A stretch of DNA of 64,000 nucleotides. Source: Rhinopithecus roxellana. Its lineage: Eukaryota; Chordata; Mammalia; Primates; Cercopithecidae. This document shows, in pieces, positions 22,583-32,369 of this stretch. Under the pieces are notes generated by a model. It did not search any database. It worked only from the letters and a program-made list of their open reading frames with translations, and was not told the origin of the DNA. The DNA is taken from contig NC_044557.1 in the NCBI RefSeq assembly GCF_007565055.1, positions 79,313,019 through 79,377,018 on the forward strand, given 5' to 3'. Positions within the stretch are counted from its first letter, which is position 1. Each line of letters starts with the position of its first letter. Position numbers and translations under genes: made by a program.

Positions 22583-22886
22583 TCCTGGCACAATGACTCA
22601 TGCCTATAATCACAGCACTTTGTGAAGCAAAGGTAGACAGAACACTTGAGCCCAGGAGTCCTGGACCAGCTGAGGCAACATGGCAACAAATTAGCCTAGC
22701 ATGGTGATACTTATCTGTAGTCCCAGCTACTCAGGAGGCTGAGGTAGGAAAATCACCTGAGCCCAGGAAGTCAAGGCTGCAAAGAGCCGTGATCCTGCCA
22801 GTGCACTCCAGCCTGGGTGACAGGAGTGAGAGATCCTGTCTCAAAAAATAAATAAATAAAATAAAATAAAATAAAAAATAAAAAAA
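22583..22886 (+). mobile_element. AluJ element inserted in L1MA-like ORF2
   Basis: Highly diverged dimeric Alu starting 'tcctggcacaatgactcatg', lacking part of the mid-element linker (goes from 'gcaacatggcaac' directly to 'aaattagcctagcatgg'), ending 'atcctgtctc' plus a tail of aaat/aaaat units. The divergence level and 'gagcccaggag' bases indicate the J class. It interrupts the L1 'aaagaaaac' region before 'tacagaccaatttctc'. Confidence 0.85.
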
Positions 22887-23649
22887 CTCAAAAGGAAAGA
22901 AAACTACAGACCAATTTCTCTCATGATCATAGATGCAAAAATCTTTAACAAATTATCAACAAGTTGAGTCCAACAATGTATAAAAAACATAATATATCAA
23001 GGTAAAATGGAATTTATCTTAGATATGCAAGGTTGAATCAACATTCAAAAATCATTCAATGTAACCCATAGCATCAACATGCTATAAAAGAAAAAGCAAA
23101 CGTATATGAGGAGATGCAGGGAAAGCATTTGACAAAATTTAATACCCATTCATCATAAAAATTCTCAGTAAACCAAGAATGGGGGAAACTTCAGCAAGAT
23201 GACGAAGAATTTCTACAAAAAAAAAAAAAAAATCTATAGCTAGCATTACACTAAACGATGAGAAACTATAAGCTTTCTCACAAAGGTCAGGAACAAGGCA
23301 GTATTGCCCCTTCTTACCCCTCCTTTTCAACATCATATTGGAAGCCCTAGATAATGCAATAAGAAAAGGCAAGGAAGTTGAAAGCATATTGATTAAGAAG
23401 GAAAAAATAAAGCTTTGTTTGTAGATGATATGATCATCTTTATGGGAAATCCAAAAGAATTCATTTAAAAATCTCCTGGAATTAGTAAGTGATTATACTA
23501 AGGTTGCAGAATACAAACTTAACATATAAAAGTCAATCATTTTCTATATGTCAGATATGAAAAAGTAGGATTCCCAAATTCTACACTTCCCAAAATAAAA
23601 TACTTAGTTATAAATCTAATAAGACCTGTATGAGAAAAATTGTAAAACT

Positions 23650-23949
23650 TTGTTGAAATTAATCAAAGAACTAAATAACTGGAGAGATAGTCCATGTTCA
23701 TTGATGAGAATACTCAATATTGTCAAGATGTCAGTTCTTCCCAACTTGATCTATAGATTCAATGCAATCTCAATCAAATTCTCAGTGAGTTATTTTGTAA
23801 ATATTGACAAACTAATTCTAAAGTTTATATGGAGAGGTAAAAAGAACCACAATGCCAACATAGTATTGAAAGAGAAGAATAAAGTCAGAGGAATGAAACC
23901 ACCCTACATCAAGAGATACTGTAAAGCTACAGCAATCAAGACAGTGTAG
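23650..23949 (+). pseudogene. L1 ORF2 remnant (post-RT region)
   Basis: A 99-codon open stretch of the L1MA-like element: 'MRILNIVKMSVLPNLIYRFN' corresponds to the conserved IVKM-LPK-YRFNAIP block after the RT domain, and 'KFIWRGKKNHNANIVL' to the following FIW-K block. It ends at a stop after 'IKTV'. It is part of a broken ORF, not an independent gene. Confidence 0.85.
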
Positions 23950-24594
23950 CATTGGTCAAAGAATAGACAAACATAAGCAATGGAACAGAATAAAGAGGTT
24001 AGAAATTGACACACTTAAATATAGTCAACTGATCCTTGACAAAGGCGCAAAGGCAATACAAAAAAGTATAGTGTTTTTAACAAACGGTGCTGGAACAAAT
24101 AGACATTCACATGCCAAATAAAAATCTAGACAAAGATATTACACATTTCACAAAAATGAACTCAAAATTCATAACAGATATAAAAGTAAAATGTAAAACT
24201 ATAAAGTTCCTAGGCGATATCAGGAGAAAATGTAGATAACTTTGGATATGATGATGACTTTTTACATACAGTGCAAAAAGCAGAAAACATGAAAAAAAAT
24301 CAGTAAGCTGTACTTCATTAAAATTAAATTTTTTTCTCTCTGAAAGACAGTCAAGAGAATTAAAAAACAGGCCACAGATGGAAAAAAATATTACAATGCC
24401 ATATCTGTAAAGGACTATCATCCAAAAAGCACTCTTGAAACTCAACAATAAGGAAAAAAACTGACTAGAAAATCGGCTAAATCTAAAATAATCAAACTCA
24501 AAGAAGTAGAGTACAGAATGGCGGTTATTAGAGACTGGGGAAAGAGGGTGGAAGCATGAGGAGATGATGTTGAAAGGGTGCAAAGGCTGTATGA

Positions 24595-24887
24595 ATGTCT
24601 TCTTTTGAGAAATGTCTGTTCATATCCTTTGCCCACTTTTTGATGGGGTTGTTTGTTTTTTTCTTGTATATTTGTTTGAGTTCTTTGTAGATTCTGGATA
24701 TTAGCCCTTTGTCAGATGAGTAGAATGCAAAAATTTTCTCCCATTCTGTAGGTTGCCTGTTCACTGTGGTGGTAGTTTCTTTTGCTGTGCAGAAGCTTCT
24801 TAGTTTAATTAGATCCCATTTGTCAATTTTGGCTTTTGCTGCCGTTGCTTTTGGTGTTTCAGACATGAAGTCCTTACCCATGGCCAT
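24595..24887 (-). pseudogene. Inverted L1 ORF2 segment of the twin-primed copy
   Basis: About 100 open codons on the minus strand matching the ORF2 C-terminal third: 'MAMGKDFMSETPKATAAKAK', 'LIKLRSFCTAKETT', 'EWEKIFAFYSSDKGLISRIY'. Its end joins, in the undisturbed L1, the start of the sense segment at 25019. The frame then runs into flanking DNA. Not functional. Confidence 0.9.
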
Positions 24888-25040
24888 GTCCTGAATGGTA
24901 TTACCTAGGTTTTCTTCTGGGTTTTTATGGTATTAGGTCTAACATTTAAGTCTCTAATCCATCTTGAATTAATCTTCGTATAAGGAGTAAGGAAAGGATC
25001 CAGTTTCAGCTTTCTACTCATTCATACAGCCAACAGACAC

Positions 25041-25595
25041 ATGAAAAAATGCTCATCATCACTCGCCATCAGAGAAATACAAATCAAAACCACAATGAGA
25101 TACCATCTCACACCAGTTAGAATGGCAATCATTAAAAAATCAGGAAACAACAGGTGCTGGAGAGGATGTGGAGAAATAGGAACACTTTTACACTGTTGGT
25201 GGGGTTGTAAACTAGTTCAACCATCATGGAAAACAGTATGGCAATTCCTCAAGGATCTAGAACTAGATGTACCATATGACCCAGCCATCCCACTACTGGG
25301 TATATACCCAAAGGATTATAAATTATTCTACTACAAAGACACATGCACACGTATGTTTATTGCGGCACTATTCACAATAGCAAAGACTTGGAATCAACCC
25401 AAATGTCCATCTGTGACAGATTGGATTAAGAAAATGTGGCACATACACACCATGGAATACTATGCAGCCATAAAAAAGGATGAGTTTGCATCCTTTGTAA
25501 GGACATGGATGCAGCTGGAAACCATCATTCTTAGCAAACTATCACAAGAACAGAAAACCAAACACCGCATGTTCTCACTCATAGGTGGGAACTGA
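25041..25595 (+). pseudogene. L1 ORF2 C-terminal fragment, open to its natural stop
   Basis: 184 codons that match the last part of L1 ORF2: 'TTMRYHLTPVRMAIIKKSG', the cysteine-containing region 'CWRGCGEIGTLLHCWWGCK', 'YDPAIPLLGIYPKDYK', 'MEYYAAIKKDEFASF' and the end 'RMFSLIGGN'. The natural stop is kept. The cysteine-rich region is needed for retrotransposition in intact L1. With no promoter or upstream ORF2 it is a dead fragment, though the open frame shows low age. Confidence 0.9.
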
Positions 25596-25856
25596 TCAAT
25601 GAGATCACTTGGACTCGGGAAGGGGAACATCACACACTGGGGCCTATCATCGGGATGGGGGAGGGGGGAGGGATTGCATTGGGAGTTATACCTGATATAA
25701 ATGATGAATTGATGGGTGCTGACGAGTTGATGGGTGCAGCACACCAACATGGCACAAGTATACATATGTAACAAACCTGCATGTTATGCACATGTACCCT
25801 AGAACTTAAAGTATAATAAAAAAAAATCAAAAAAAAAAAAAGATAGGGTGCAAAGG

Positions 25857-26110
25857 TTCAATTAGACAAGCAGAATAGGTATTTTTAAGATATATTGTAG
25901 AGTGTGGTGAATGCAGTATATAATAATGCATTGTATATTTCAAAATCACTGAGAGTAAATTTCAAATGTTCTCACCACAAAAAAATTACTGTTTGAGATT
26001 ATTAATATGTTAATTCACATGTTTTAATTTTTCCATATTGTATGCATAAATCATAACATATCTCTGTACCCCATAAATATATACAACTATTATTTGTCAA
26101 TTTACAATTA
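25857..26110 (+). mobile_element. L1MA-like 3'UTR end (continuation after L1 insertion)
   Basis: 'ttcaattagacaagcagaat' to 'ctctgtaccccataaatata' and 'caactattatttgtcaattt' follows the old L1 3' terminus and continues the element that stops at 24574. The two halves join at the duplicated 'agggtgcaaagg'. Confidence 0.7.
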
Positions 26111-26189
26111 CAAATTACAAATATATGTAAATGTATATATGGAGTAAAATCACCAATATTACATAAGAGCTTTCTATACTAAATAAAAT

Positions 26190-27145
26190 ACCATATGAAT
26201 TAAAAATGGGCCAAAGACATCAACAGACACCTCGCCAAAAAGATATACAGACAGCAAATAAGCATATGAAAAGATTTCCCACAACAAATGTCATCAGGGA
26301 AATGAAAATTAAAACAACAATGAGGTACCACAGCACATCTATTAAAAGGATCAAAATTCAGAACATCCACTACACCAGATTTTGCCAAAGGTGTGGAGCA
26401 ACAAGAACTCTTGTTCATTGTTGGTGGTAATGCAAAATGATACAGCTACTTTGGAAGACAGTCTGTCAGTTTCTTATAAAACTAAACATACTTTTACCAT
26501 ATGATGTAGCAAGCGTGCTCCTTGGTATTTAGCCAAATGAGTTGCAAACTTATGTCCACACACACAAAAAATCTGCACATTGATGTTTATAGCAGCTTTA
26601 TTTATAGTTGCCCAAACTTGGAGAGAACCAAGATGTTCTTCTGTAGGCTAATGGATAAATACACACTGGTACATCCAGACAATTGAATATTATTCAATGC
26701 TATAAAGAAATGAGCTATAAAGTCATGAAGAGACATGAAAATAACTTAAATGCATATTACCTAATTTAGTACAAGAAGGCAGTATGGCTAGGTTACATAC
26801 TGTATGATTCCAACTATATGGTATTCTGGAAAAGGCATTTGTTAAAACCCATAGACTATAAAACACTAAGACTAAACCCTAATGTGTACTATGGATTGGG
26901 GTAATAATGTATCTATGTAGGTTTGTCATTTGCAATATACGTACTACTCTGGGGCAGAATGTTCATAGGAGAGGAGGTCATGGATTGGGGGGCAGTGGGT
27001 GTATGGGAACTTTCTGTATTTTCTGTACAATTTTCCTATGTACATGTGAAGGCAGATCAGATGTGGGATATCTCTGTACCTTATGCTAAATTTTGTTGTA
27101 AACTTAAAGTGGCTCTAAAAAACTAAAGTGTATGGTTTAAAAAAA
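26190..27145 (+). mobile_element. L1M (L1MB/MD-type) ORF2 end and 3'UTR
   Basis: Diverged ORF2 end ('cagacacctcgccaaaaag', 'tgaaaattaaaacaacaatg', 'cattgttggtggtaatgc', 'ctaatggataaatacacac') then 3'UTR ('tatgggaactttctgtattt', 'aaacttaaagtggctctaaa') and an A-rich tail after 'agtgtatggttt'. The open frame at 26206-26430 is part of ORF2. Older than the neighbouring L1s. Confidence 0.75.
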
Positions 27146-27951
27146 AAGGAAGAAAGTGGTCCTTTGCAACTCAGGTAGATCCTAAGGTGCTTAGAGCTGG
27201 AAACCATCTGATACCACACTCCCTGCAATGGACAACAAACTCACTGTAGAGGGGAGATCTAGGTGACACATCTCCAAATCAACTACATATTTTTCACTCA
27301 ATGGGAAGCTATAATAGAATAATAATGAACAGTTGCTATATGATACCTCATAAGCATACCATTTAGTGAAAGAAGTCACCCACCACCCCCTCAAAAATGA
27401 CTATACATTGAATAATTCTAAATCTATGCATTTCAAAAACAGGCGAAATGAATCAACCATGTTGGAAGTAAACGTAGTGTTTACCTTCAAATGGTAAAAG
27501 CCTAGAGTTTATGTGAGGATATTTTCTGGTGTGCTATAAATGTTTTATTTCTGTATCTCAGCACAGATTACACAACTGGATTCCCTTAAGGATCTCTACA
27601 TTTTTCTCTGTGTACATAATACTTCAAAGATGTATTTTTAAAGGTATTAAAATATGCCTGTGAAATGGATCATAGAAATAGAATAGTAATTGTCAGTTAT
27701 TCTATTTGAAAGGCATATTAAATATACTTCATTAAATATTGAATATGCTTTATTGTTCTGAATTTTAGTGTTCTAAAATTTAATAATGATAATCATGATA
27801 TATCATTTAAGGGATATAAATTACAGAGACCACAAATAGTGACTTAAATAAGTTAAAAATATATTTCCATCTTTACAAGAAATTACAGGTAAGAAGATCA
27901 GGGATACAAAACATCATATTGCATACTTTAAATATATACATTTTTATTATT
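27146..27951 (+). other. Possible old L1 3'UTR, then unassigned DNA
   Basis: Between about 27290 and 27640 the sequence ('tttctggtgtgctataaatg', 'tctcagcacagattacacaa') resembles an old L1 3'UTR. The remainder is AT-rich and unassigned. It ends with 'tatt' before the direct repeat of the composite insertion. Confidence 0.35.
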
Positions 27952-28043
27952 AAAAAGTTTCAGGGTACATGAAATGGGTATATATAAATGGAAAAAAAAA
28001 AAAAACAATAAATTATCTTTGACAAAGTAAAAAAAAAAAAAAA

Positions 28044-28192
28044 GAAATAGGATCTCACTCCACTGCCCAGGCTGGTGTGCAGTAGTGCAACCATGACTCA
28101 CTGCAGTCTTGAACTCCCAGGCTCAAGCAATCCTCCCATCTCAGTCTCCTGAGTTACTGGGACTACAGGCATGCACGCACCACCACACCCGG
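28044..28192 (-). mobile_element. Antisense Alu left-monomer fragment within the composite
   Basis: 'ggatctcactccactgccc', 'cagtcttgaactcccaggc', 'caatcctcccatctcagtc' and 'ctgggactacaggcatgc' are the complement of an Alu left monomer of J or FLAM type. It ends at 'caccacacccgg' where the LTR begins. The T run expected at the Alu tail is replaced by an A run. Confidence 0.85.
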
Positions 28193-28519
28193 TGATACGG
28201 TTTTGCTGTGTCCCCACCCAAATGTCATCTTGAATTGTAGCTCCCATAATTCCCTCATGTTGTGGGAGGGACCCAGTGGGAGATAACTGAATCATGGGGG
28301 TGGTTTCCCCCCATATTGTTCTCATGGTAGTGAATAAGTCTCATGAGATCTGATGGTTCTATAAAGGGGGAACCCCTATTGCTTGGCTCTCACTGTCTTC
28401 ACCTGTCTGCTGCCTTGTGAGACGTGCCTTTCATCTTCCACCATGATTGTGCGGTCTCTCCATCCACGTAGAACTGTGAGTCCACCACATGGAACTGTGA
28501 GTCTATTAAACCTCTTTCT

Positions 28520-28524
<5 letters not shown>
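28193..28524 (+). mobile_element. MST/THE1-type MaLR LTR, U3-R only
   Basis: Endogenous retrovirus-like MaLR LTR starting 'tgatacggttttgctgtgtc', with 'aattccctcatgttgtggg', 'gggacccagtgggagataac', 'aatcatgggggtgg', 'agtctcatgagatctgatgg' and the poly(A) signal region. An internal 'ggaactgtgagtc' block is duplicated. The usual sequence after the cleavage site is absent and replaced by A residues. MaLR LTRs carry promoter and polyadenylation signals. Confidence 0.88.
28505..28510 (+). promoter_or_regulatory. LTR polyadenylation signal (ATTAAA)
   Basis: The 'attaaa' hexamer lies about 15 bp before the A tail that begins at 28525, the spacing expected for use of this LTR signal in the RNA that was retroposed. 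Confidence 0.65.
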
Positions 28525-28557
<33 letters not shown>

Positions 28558-28560
28558 AGG

Positions 28561-29569
28561 CTGGCATGTTAGCTTTGTTGCCCAAAGTCCTCAAGGATAC
28601 ACCTCATTCCAAGTGATTACTTGCAATTCCTGATGTATGAGTCTTGTTCTCATTGCATATGATAATGGCTAAAAAGCTATAATAACAATAATACCTTGTT
28701 TCAGGCAGGAAAACTGAGGAAAGAATAAAAAGAAAGGAAAAAGTGCATGAAACAAATGTAATTTAAGGAAAGTTCCACAAGACTATGTTTATTCATGCCA
28801 TTAGTCTGAAATTTATCACATGTTCATCACTTGAAACAAAGAAGGTTAGGAAATAAAAGATTTAGTTTCTACCATGATGTACTCTTATAAAACCAAGAGT
28901 TCTTTACTCTGGAAGAAAGAGGGACAGCTATTGGGTTTGCCCACCAATCTCTTTCACACAGGGTAAATTTTAACAAGTTTTATGTACCAGCTTTAAAAAT
29001 AACAAAGGTAAGCTTTAAAATGTCACATTCACCATAAGGACCTTTAAGGAAGAGTTAGTATGAATGATTCTTACGTGATTTAGGAAAAAATTTACCAATG
29101 TGAAAGTGAGGCAAGACAACATAGAACTAAGACAAAGGAATATGACATTAATAAATTATTCCTGATTTTCCTAAAAATATTCTGTCACCAGCTGATTGCA
29201 GACACTTTTGAGGAGTGCCAAAGTTCCAGGAAACACAAAGTAAAGTTAGAAGAAAGTAAATGTACTAGCAGGTATTACATTTCATTATCTTAATCATATT
29301 GGATGGTGCCCAAGAAAGTATGTTTTCTTTATAATTTGTTAAAGTGAAAGTCGTGTTCACTGAAAATTGCTCATGATTTAACTCATCCTAAGATAAATAT
29401 TCTTAAAAGCAGGAAAATATTTTACATTTCCCAGAGGTAAATTATAGCCATATGCATTGGACACATGTAAGAAATGTAAATATTATGTAAAAAAATGTAT
29501 TTTAAAAATGCAGGAAACTATTTCTATTTCTATTAAATTATGTTTAAATATTCTCTCCAATCCTATGTC
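28561..29569. other. Unassigned noncoding DNA
   Basis: No gene or repeat family recognised in about 1 kb. Confidence 0.35.
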
Positions 29570-30310
29570 CTCCTCTAACCACAATTGTTTCTTCACATCT
29601 TCAGAGCTAAACTTCTTGAAAAGATGACTTTCATTACCATTTTCATATCCTCACCTATTATTTCTTATTTCCAGCTTTCCAGTCTCGTATCTTTTTTACC
29701 ACTGCACTAAATTGTCTCTCACAAATTTACCTTTAGTTACCAAATCCAATACTTCTTCAGCCTTTGTAATACATGATAACTATGTAGTATTTGATACTAT
29801 TGACCACTTCTTCTATTCATTTGTTTTTGAAATTCTGACCTTCCTCTGAAAACCTTAAATCTCCATTTCATTTGATAGATACTGAGACTGAAATTCTTAG
29901 GATCATCAAAGATTGTTCTTTCTCTCATACTCTTCTTGTAAGCCATCAAGAAACTCTATTGCTTCTACCTTAACATTTCACTATTACCACCGTAACTACC
30001 CTGGTTACAGGGTAACTTGCTGTAATACCTTTCACCCGATTTACTGAAGAAGTTCTAATTTGGTTTCTTTTCTTTTTCCCTTTAATTCTGATTCTTAACA
30101 CTTTAAGTGATTATTTTAAAATGTTAAGTCAGGTCATGCAACTTCTCTTCTCAAAATCTAGAAATGACTTCCAAATTCACTCTGAGTATAAACCAAAGTC
30201 TGTACAATGATCTATAAGGCCCTGCAACATCTGTCCCTGTTCCTATGACCTCTCTAACTTCACCTTAAAACACCTTTAGCTCCTTTTCAGTAAGTCAGCA
30301 AGCATACTTG
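29570..30310 (+). mobile_element. Ancient L2 LINE, sense (RT region to near 3' end)
   Basis: 'cagagctaaacttcttgaaa', 'agtatttgatactattgacc' (an xFDTxDH-type RT block), 'gtcaggtcatgcaacttctc', 'tctagaaatgacttccaaat' and 'tctataaggccctgcaacat' follow L2 sense order. No open frame remains. Opposite in orientation to the other L2 copies in this window. Confidence 0.6.
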
Positions 30311-32369
30311 CTATTTTTAAAATATTGTTTTAGATGAATATATTAGAAAATCTATTCTGATTGCCTAGGGAAAAGGAAAACTTTGTGACCAGCCAAACCA
30401 CAGGAAATAACAGGAGCAACAGGTGGCTTTAGGAGCAACCAGAACAAATCTTAATGGTATCAGTAGTCTTTCTTTCAACATTCATTCTTTTTTAACAAAA
30501 GAATTTTAAATTCTGTTGACAAAAGACTACCGATATCATAAGAATGTTATCTGGATGAATGAGTTAACAAGTGTAACGTGCTCAGAAACTCTATCAATCA
30601 GCTGTGCTCAGGATGAGCATGATTTTCTGCCCCTATGAGAACTACATTGGAAATGAGAGGAGTAGCTCTCCAAGTTAAGAGGGTTTTCATGTCCTCAAAC
30701 TGGAAAAACTACAAGTTAAAGAAAACACATTACTATAATGAGAAAAATATTAGATATATTATATTTATAATATGATAACATGGATGTCCTGGGGTCTCAT
30801 ATAACCATGGCCTAAAACAAACCATACACTATATTGTACGATTTTCAAGTTTTTAAAGCTTAATATCAGATAGTACTGGTTTATTTGTCATATTGATAAT
30901 ACCAATTGTTGCAAAATCTTGACTTTATTAGCATCTTTATATGGGAACCATCTGAAAACACTAAAGTCTAAATAAGTGTCTATGCAGAGAAAAACATTAC
31001 CCAAATGAGCACATAATGGGCTATCACTACAGTGTCTTGGAAAGCCTGAATCCATGGAGCAAGTTCAGTTAACAAAAAAAAAAAGTCTGTTCAATTATTT
31101 AAATATGTCAGCATAGCACAAAGGAGGAAGGAAACTGATGACTCTTCAGTTGTCAGAATTTATAGTTAGCTGATTGGAATGATTCAGGAGCTCTTATTTT
31201 GCCAGCAGTGTGAGTATATTTGTACTATGCCAAAATAAGATGTAACACTAAGAATAATATTTGGGCTCATGAAGCTCTGCTATTTGCCAAAAATATATCA
31301 TTCTAAATTTAGAATTTGAATGTTTATTGCTATTATGTAGTGTCTATTATATAATAGTGTGTTTAAATACACAACAATGTGTTTAAATATAAGATTGGTT
31401 GAATTTTATTCTCTTTGTGGTTCCAAGATCAAAGGCTTATCATCGAGGGACTACATATGGTTAGAATCTGAAGTAGCCAGATACCACCAAGAGATTTAAT
31501 ACAAATATTGTAAATGGAATTGTGGTTTCATAGCATACACCAAGTACATGTGGTTTAATATTGTCTGAAAAGAACATATAGATTTCAGCTTGCTATAAAG
31601 TTCATAAAGAAGTTCATTATGGCTTTACTAGACTCCCTTGTATTGACCACAGAAAATAAACACAGGAAAAGTAGAGTTATGAGTTGATTAGAAATATTCA
31701 CTAGCTAATAGCCATGCTATTTTCTGATGTAACAAAAAGGTGTTGTGTATGTTTTCAGTAATATTTGTGTGTGTGTAGATGTGTGTTGTACATGTGTAAA
31801 TGTGCTTTCATACCTGCTTGAGTGTGTATTTAAAACCTCAGAGGTGCTAATGATTTTCACTGAGTAAGCCATAAATATCAGTGTGTCAACTTCTCATGAC
31901 TCACTGCACACATTTTCAAGATGGTTGAAATGAGATATTCACTCGGAATAGAATAAGTTTTAGTGTGAAAGTTAAAAGCTTAATAACAATAACACAACCT
32001 TGTACTTATTATTTCACTGGGCAGTACATATGTCTAATTCAAGTAACAGTGACAAACATTAAGAATGTTATTATTATATTTTTCATTCTGTAGAAGCTTG
32101 TTGCACATCTAGTGCCTCTACTGAACTTGAAGCTCCACAGGATGAGGATCAACATTGGGTTTGTTCCCTATTATACCACAGTCTCTGACTCTGTGAAATA
32201 TCTGGTGATTGAATGGTCTTCCATAATATAGTTAATTAATTTATAATTCAAAAAGTTAAATAGCTTGCAGATGAAACAACAGTTAATAAATTATGAATTT
32301 GGACTTCAAATTCAAATAAATCTTATCCTAGAATAATGCCCCTCCTTACCCTACACAATCTTCGAAAAC
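30311..32369. other. Unassigned noncoding DNA with one long inverted repeat
   Basis: About 2 kb without a recognised gene. It includes an imperfect hairpin at 30450-30542 (listed separately). Sequence near 31330-31400 has a local repetition of 'gtgtttaaata'. Confidence 0.35.
30450..30542. repeat. Imperfect inverted repeat, arms about 28 bp
   Basis: Left arm 30450-30479 contains 'ggtatcagtagtcttt'; right arm 30515-30542 contains 'aaagactaccgatatca', its near-complement. They are separated by about 35 bp. The pairing extends outward over the 'ctta' ends. It could be a worn MITE or a local fold-back; I do not recognise the family. Confidence 0.65.

Larger units (their letters stand above)
21525..24574 (+). 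mobile_element. L1MA-like element, sense: ORF2 to 3'UTR, nested insertions
   Basis: Begins in the ORF2 endonuclease region ('gacaatacataatgataaaa', 'cattcttctcaagctcacat', 'agatcacattctaggccata'), continues through RT ('gaaaactacagaccaatttc', 'gtaacccatagcatcaac', 'agatgatatgatcatcttta') and the ORF2 C-terminal part, then skips to 3'UTR at about 24480 ('gaagtagagtacagaatggc'). Frames are broken throughout. An AluJ (22583-22886) and the twin-primed L1 (24587-25844) are inserted; the 3' end resumes after the latter. The 17 bp T run at 22041-22057 and A run near 23216-23231 are local expansions. Confidence 0.82.
24587..25844 (+). mobile_element. Twin-primed (5'-inverted) young L1PA, 1.26 kb
   Basis: From 24587 to about 25018 the sequence is antisense L1 ORF2 (from 'ctgtatgaatgtcttctttt' to 'ggatccagtttcagctttc'). 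At about 25019 it switches to sense L1 beginning 'attcatacagccaacag', which is exactly the point where the inverted segment began, with about 10 nt present in both. The sense part runs through the ORF2 C-terminus, 3'UTR and A tail. The 12 bp duplications 'agggtgcaaagg' flank it at 24575-24586 and 25845-25856. The 3'UTR has a tandem block near 25705-25740 that I recall as typical of Old World monkey L1. Low divergence indicates a relatively young copy. Confidence 0.95.
27965..28547 (+). mobile_element. Composite A-tailed retroinsertion (Alu fragment + MST/THE1 LTR)
   Basis: A 583 bp unit bounded by 13 bp direct repeats 'aaaaagtttcagg' (27952-27964 and 28548-28560) at a tatt/aaaa site, the L1 endonuclease preference. 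In order: a short segment with two A runs (27992-28005 and 28029-28043), an antisense Alu fragment (28044-28192), an MST/THE1-type LTR from its 5' end (28193), and a ~28 bp A tail that starts about 15 bp after an 'attaaa' poly(A) signal at 28505-28510. The LTR stops at its natural cleavage site and lacks U5. This is what a reverse-transcribed polyadenylated RNA looks like, not a DNA-level LTR insertion. The source locus is unknown. Confidence 0.75.

Noticed and set aside
24107..24583. 158-codon minus-strand open frame
   Set aside because: It is antisense to the L1MA-like ORF2 C-terminal region; composition is Phe/Ser-rich as expected for the complement of A-rich coding DNA.
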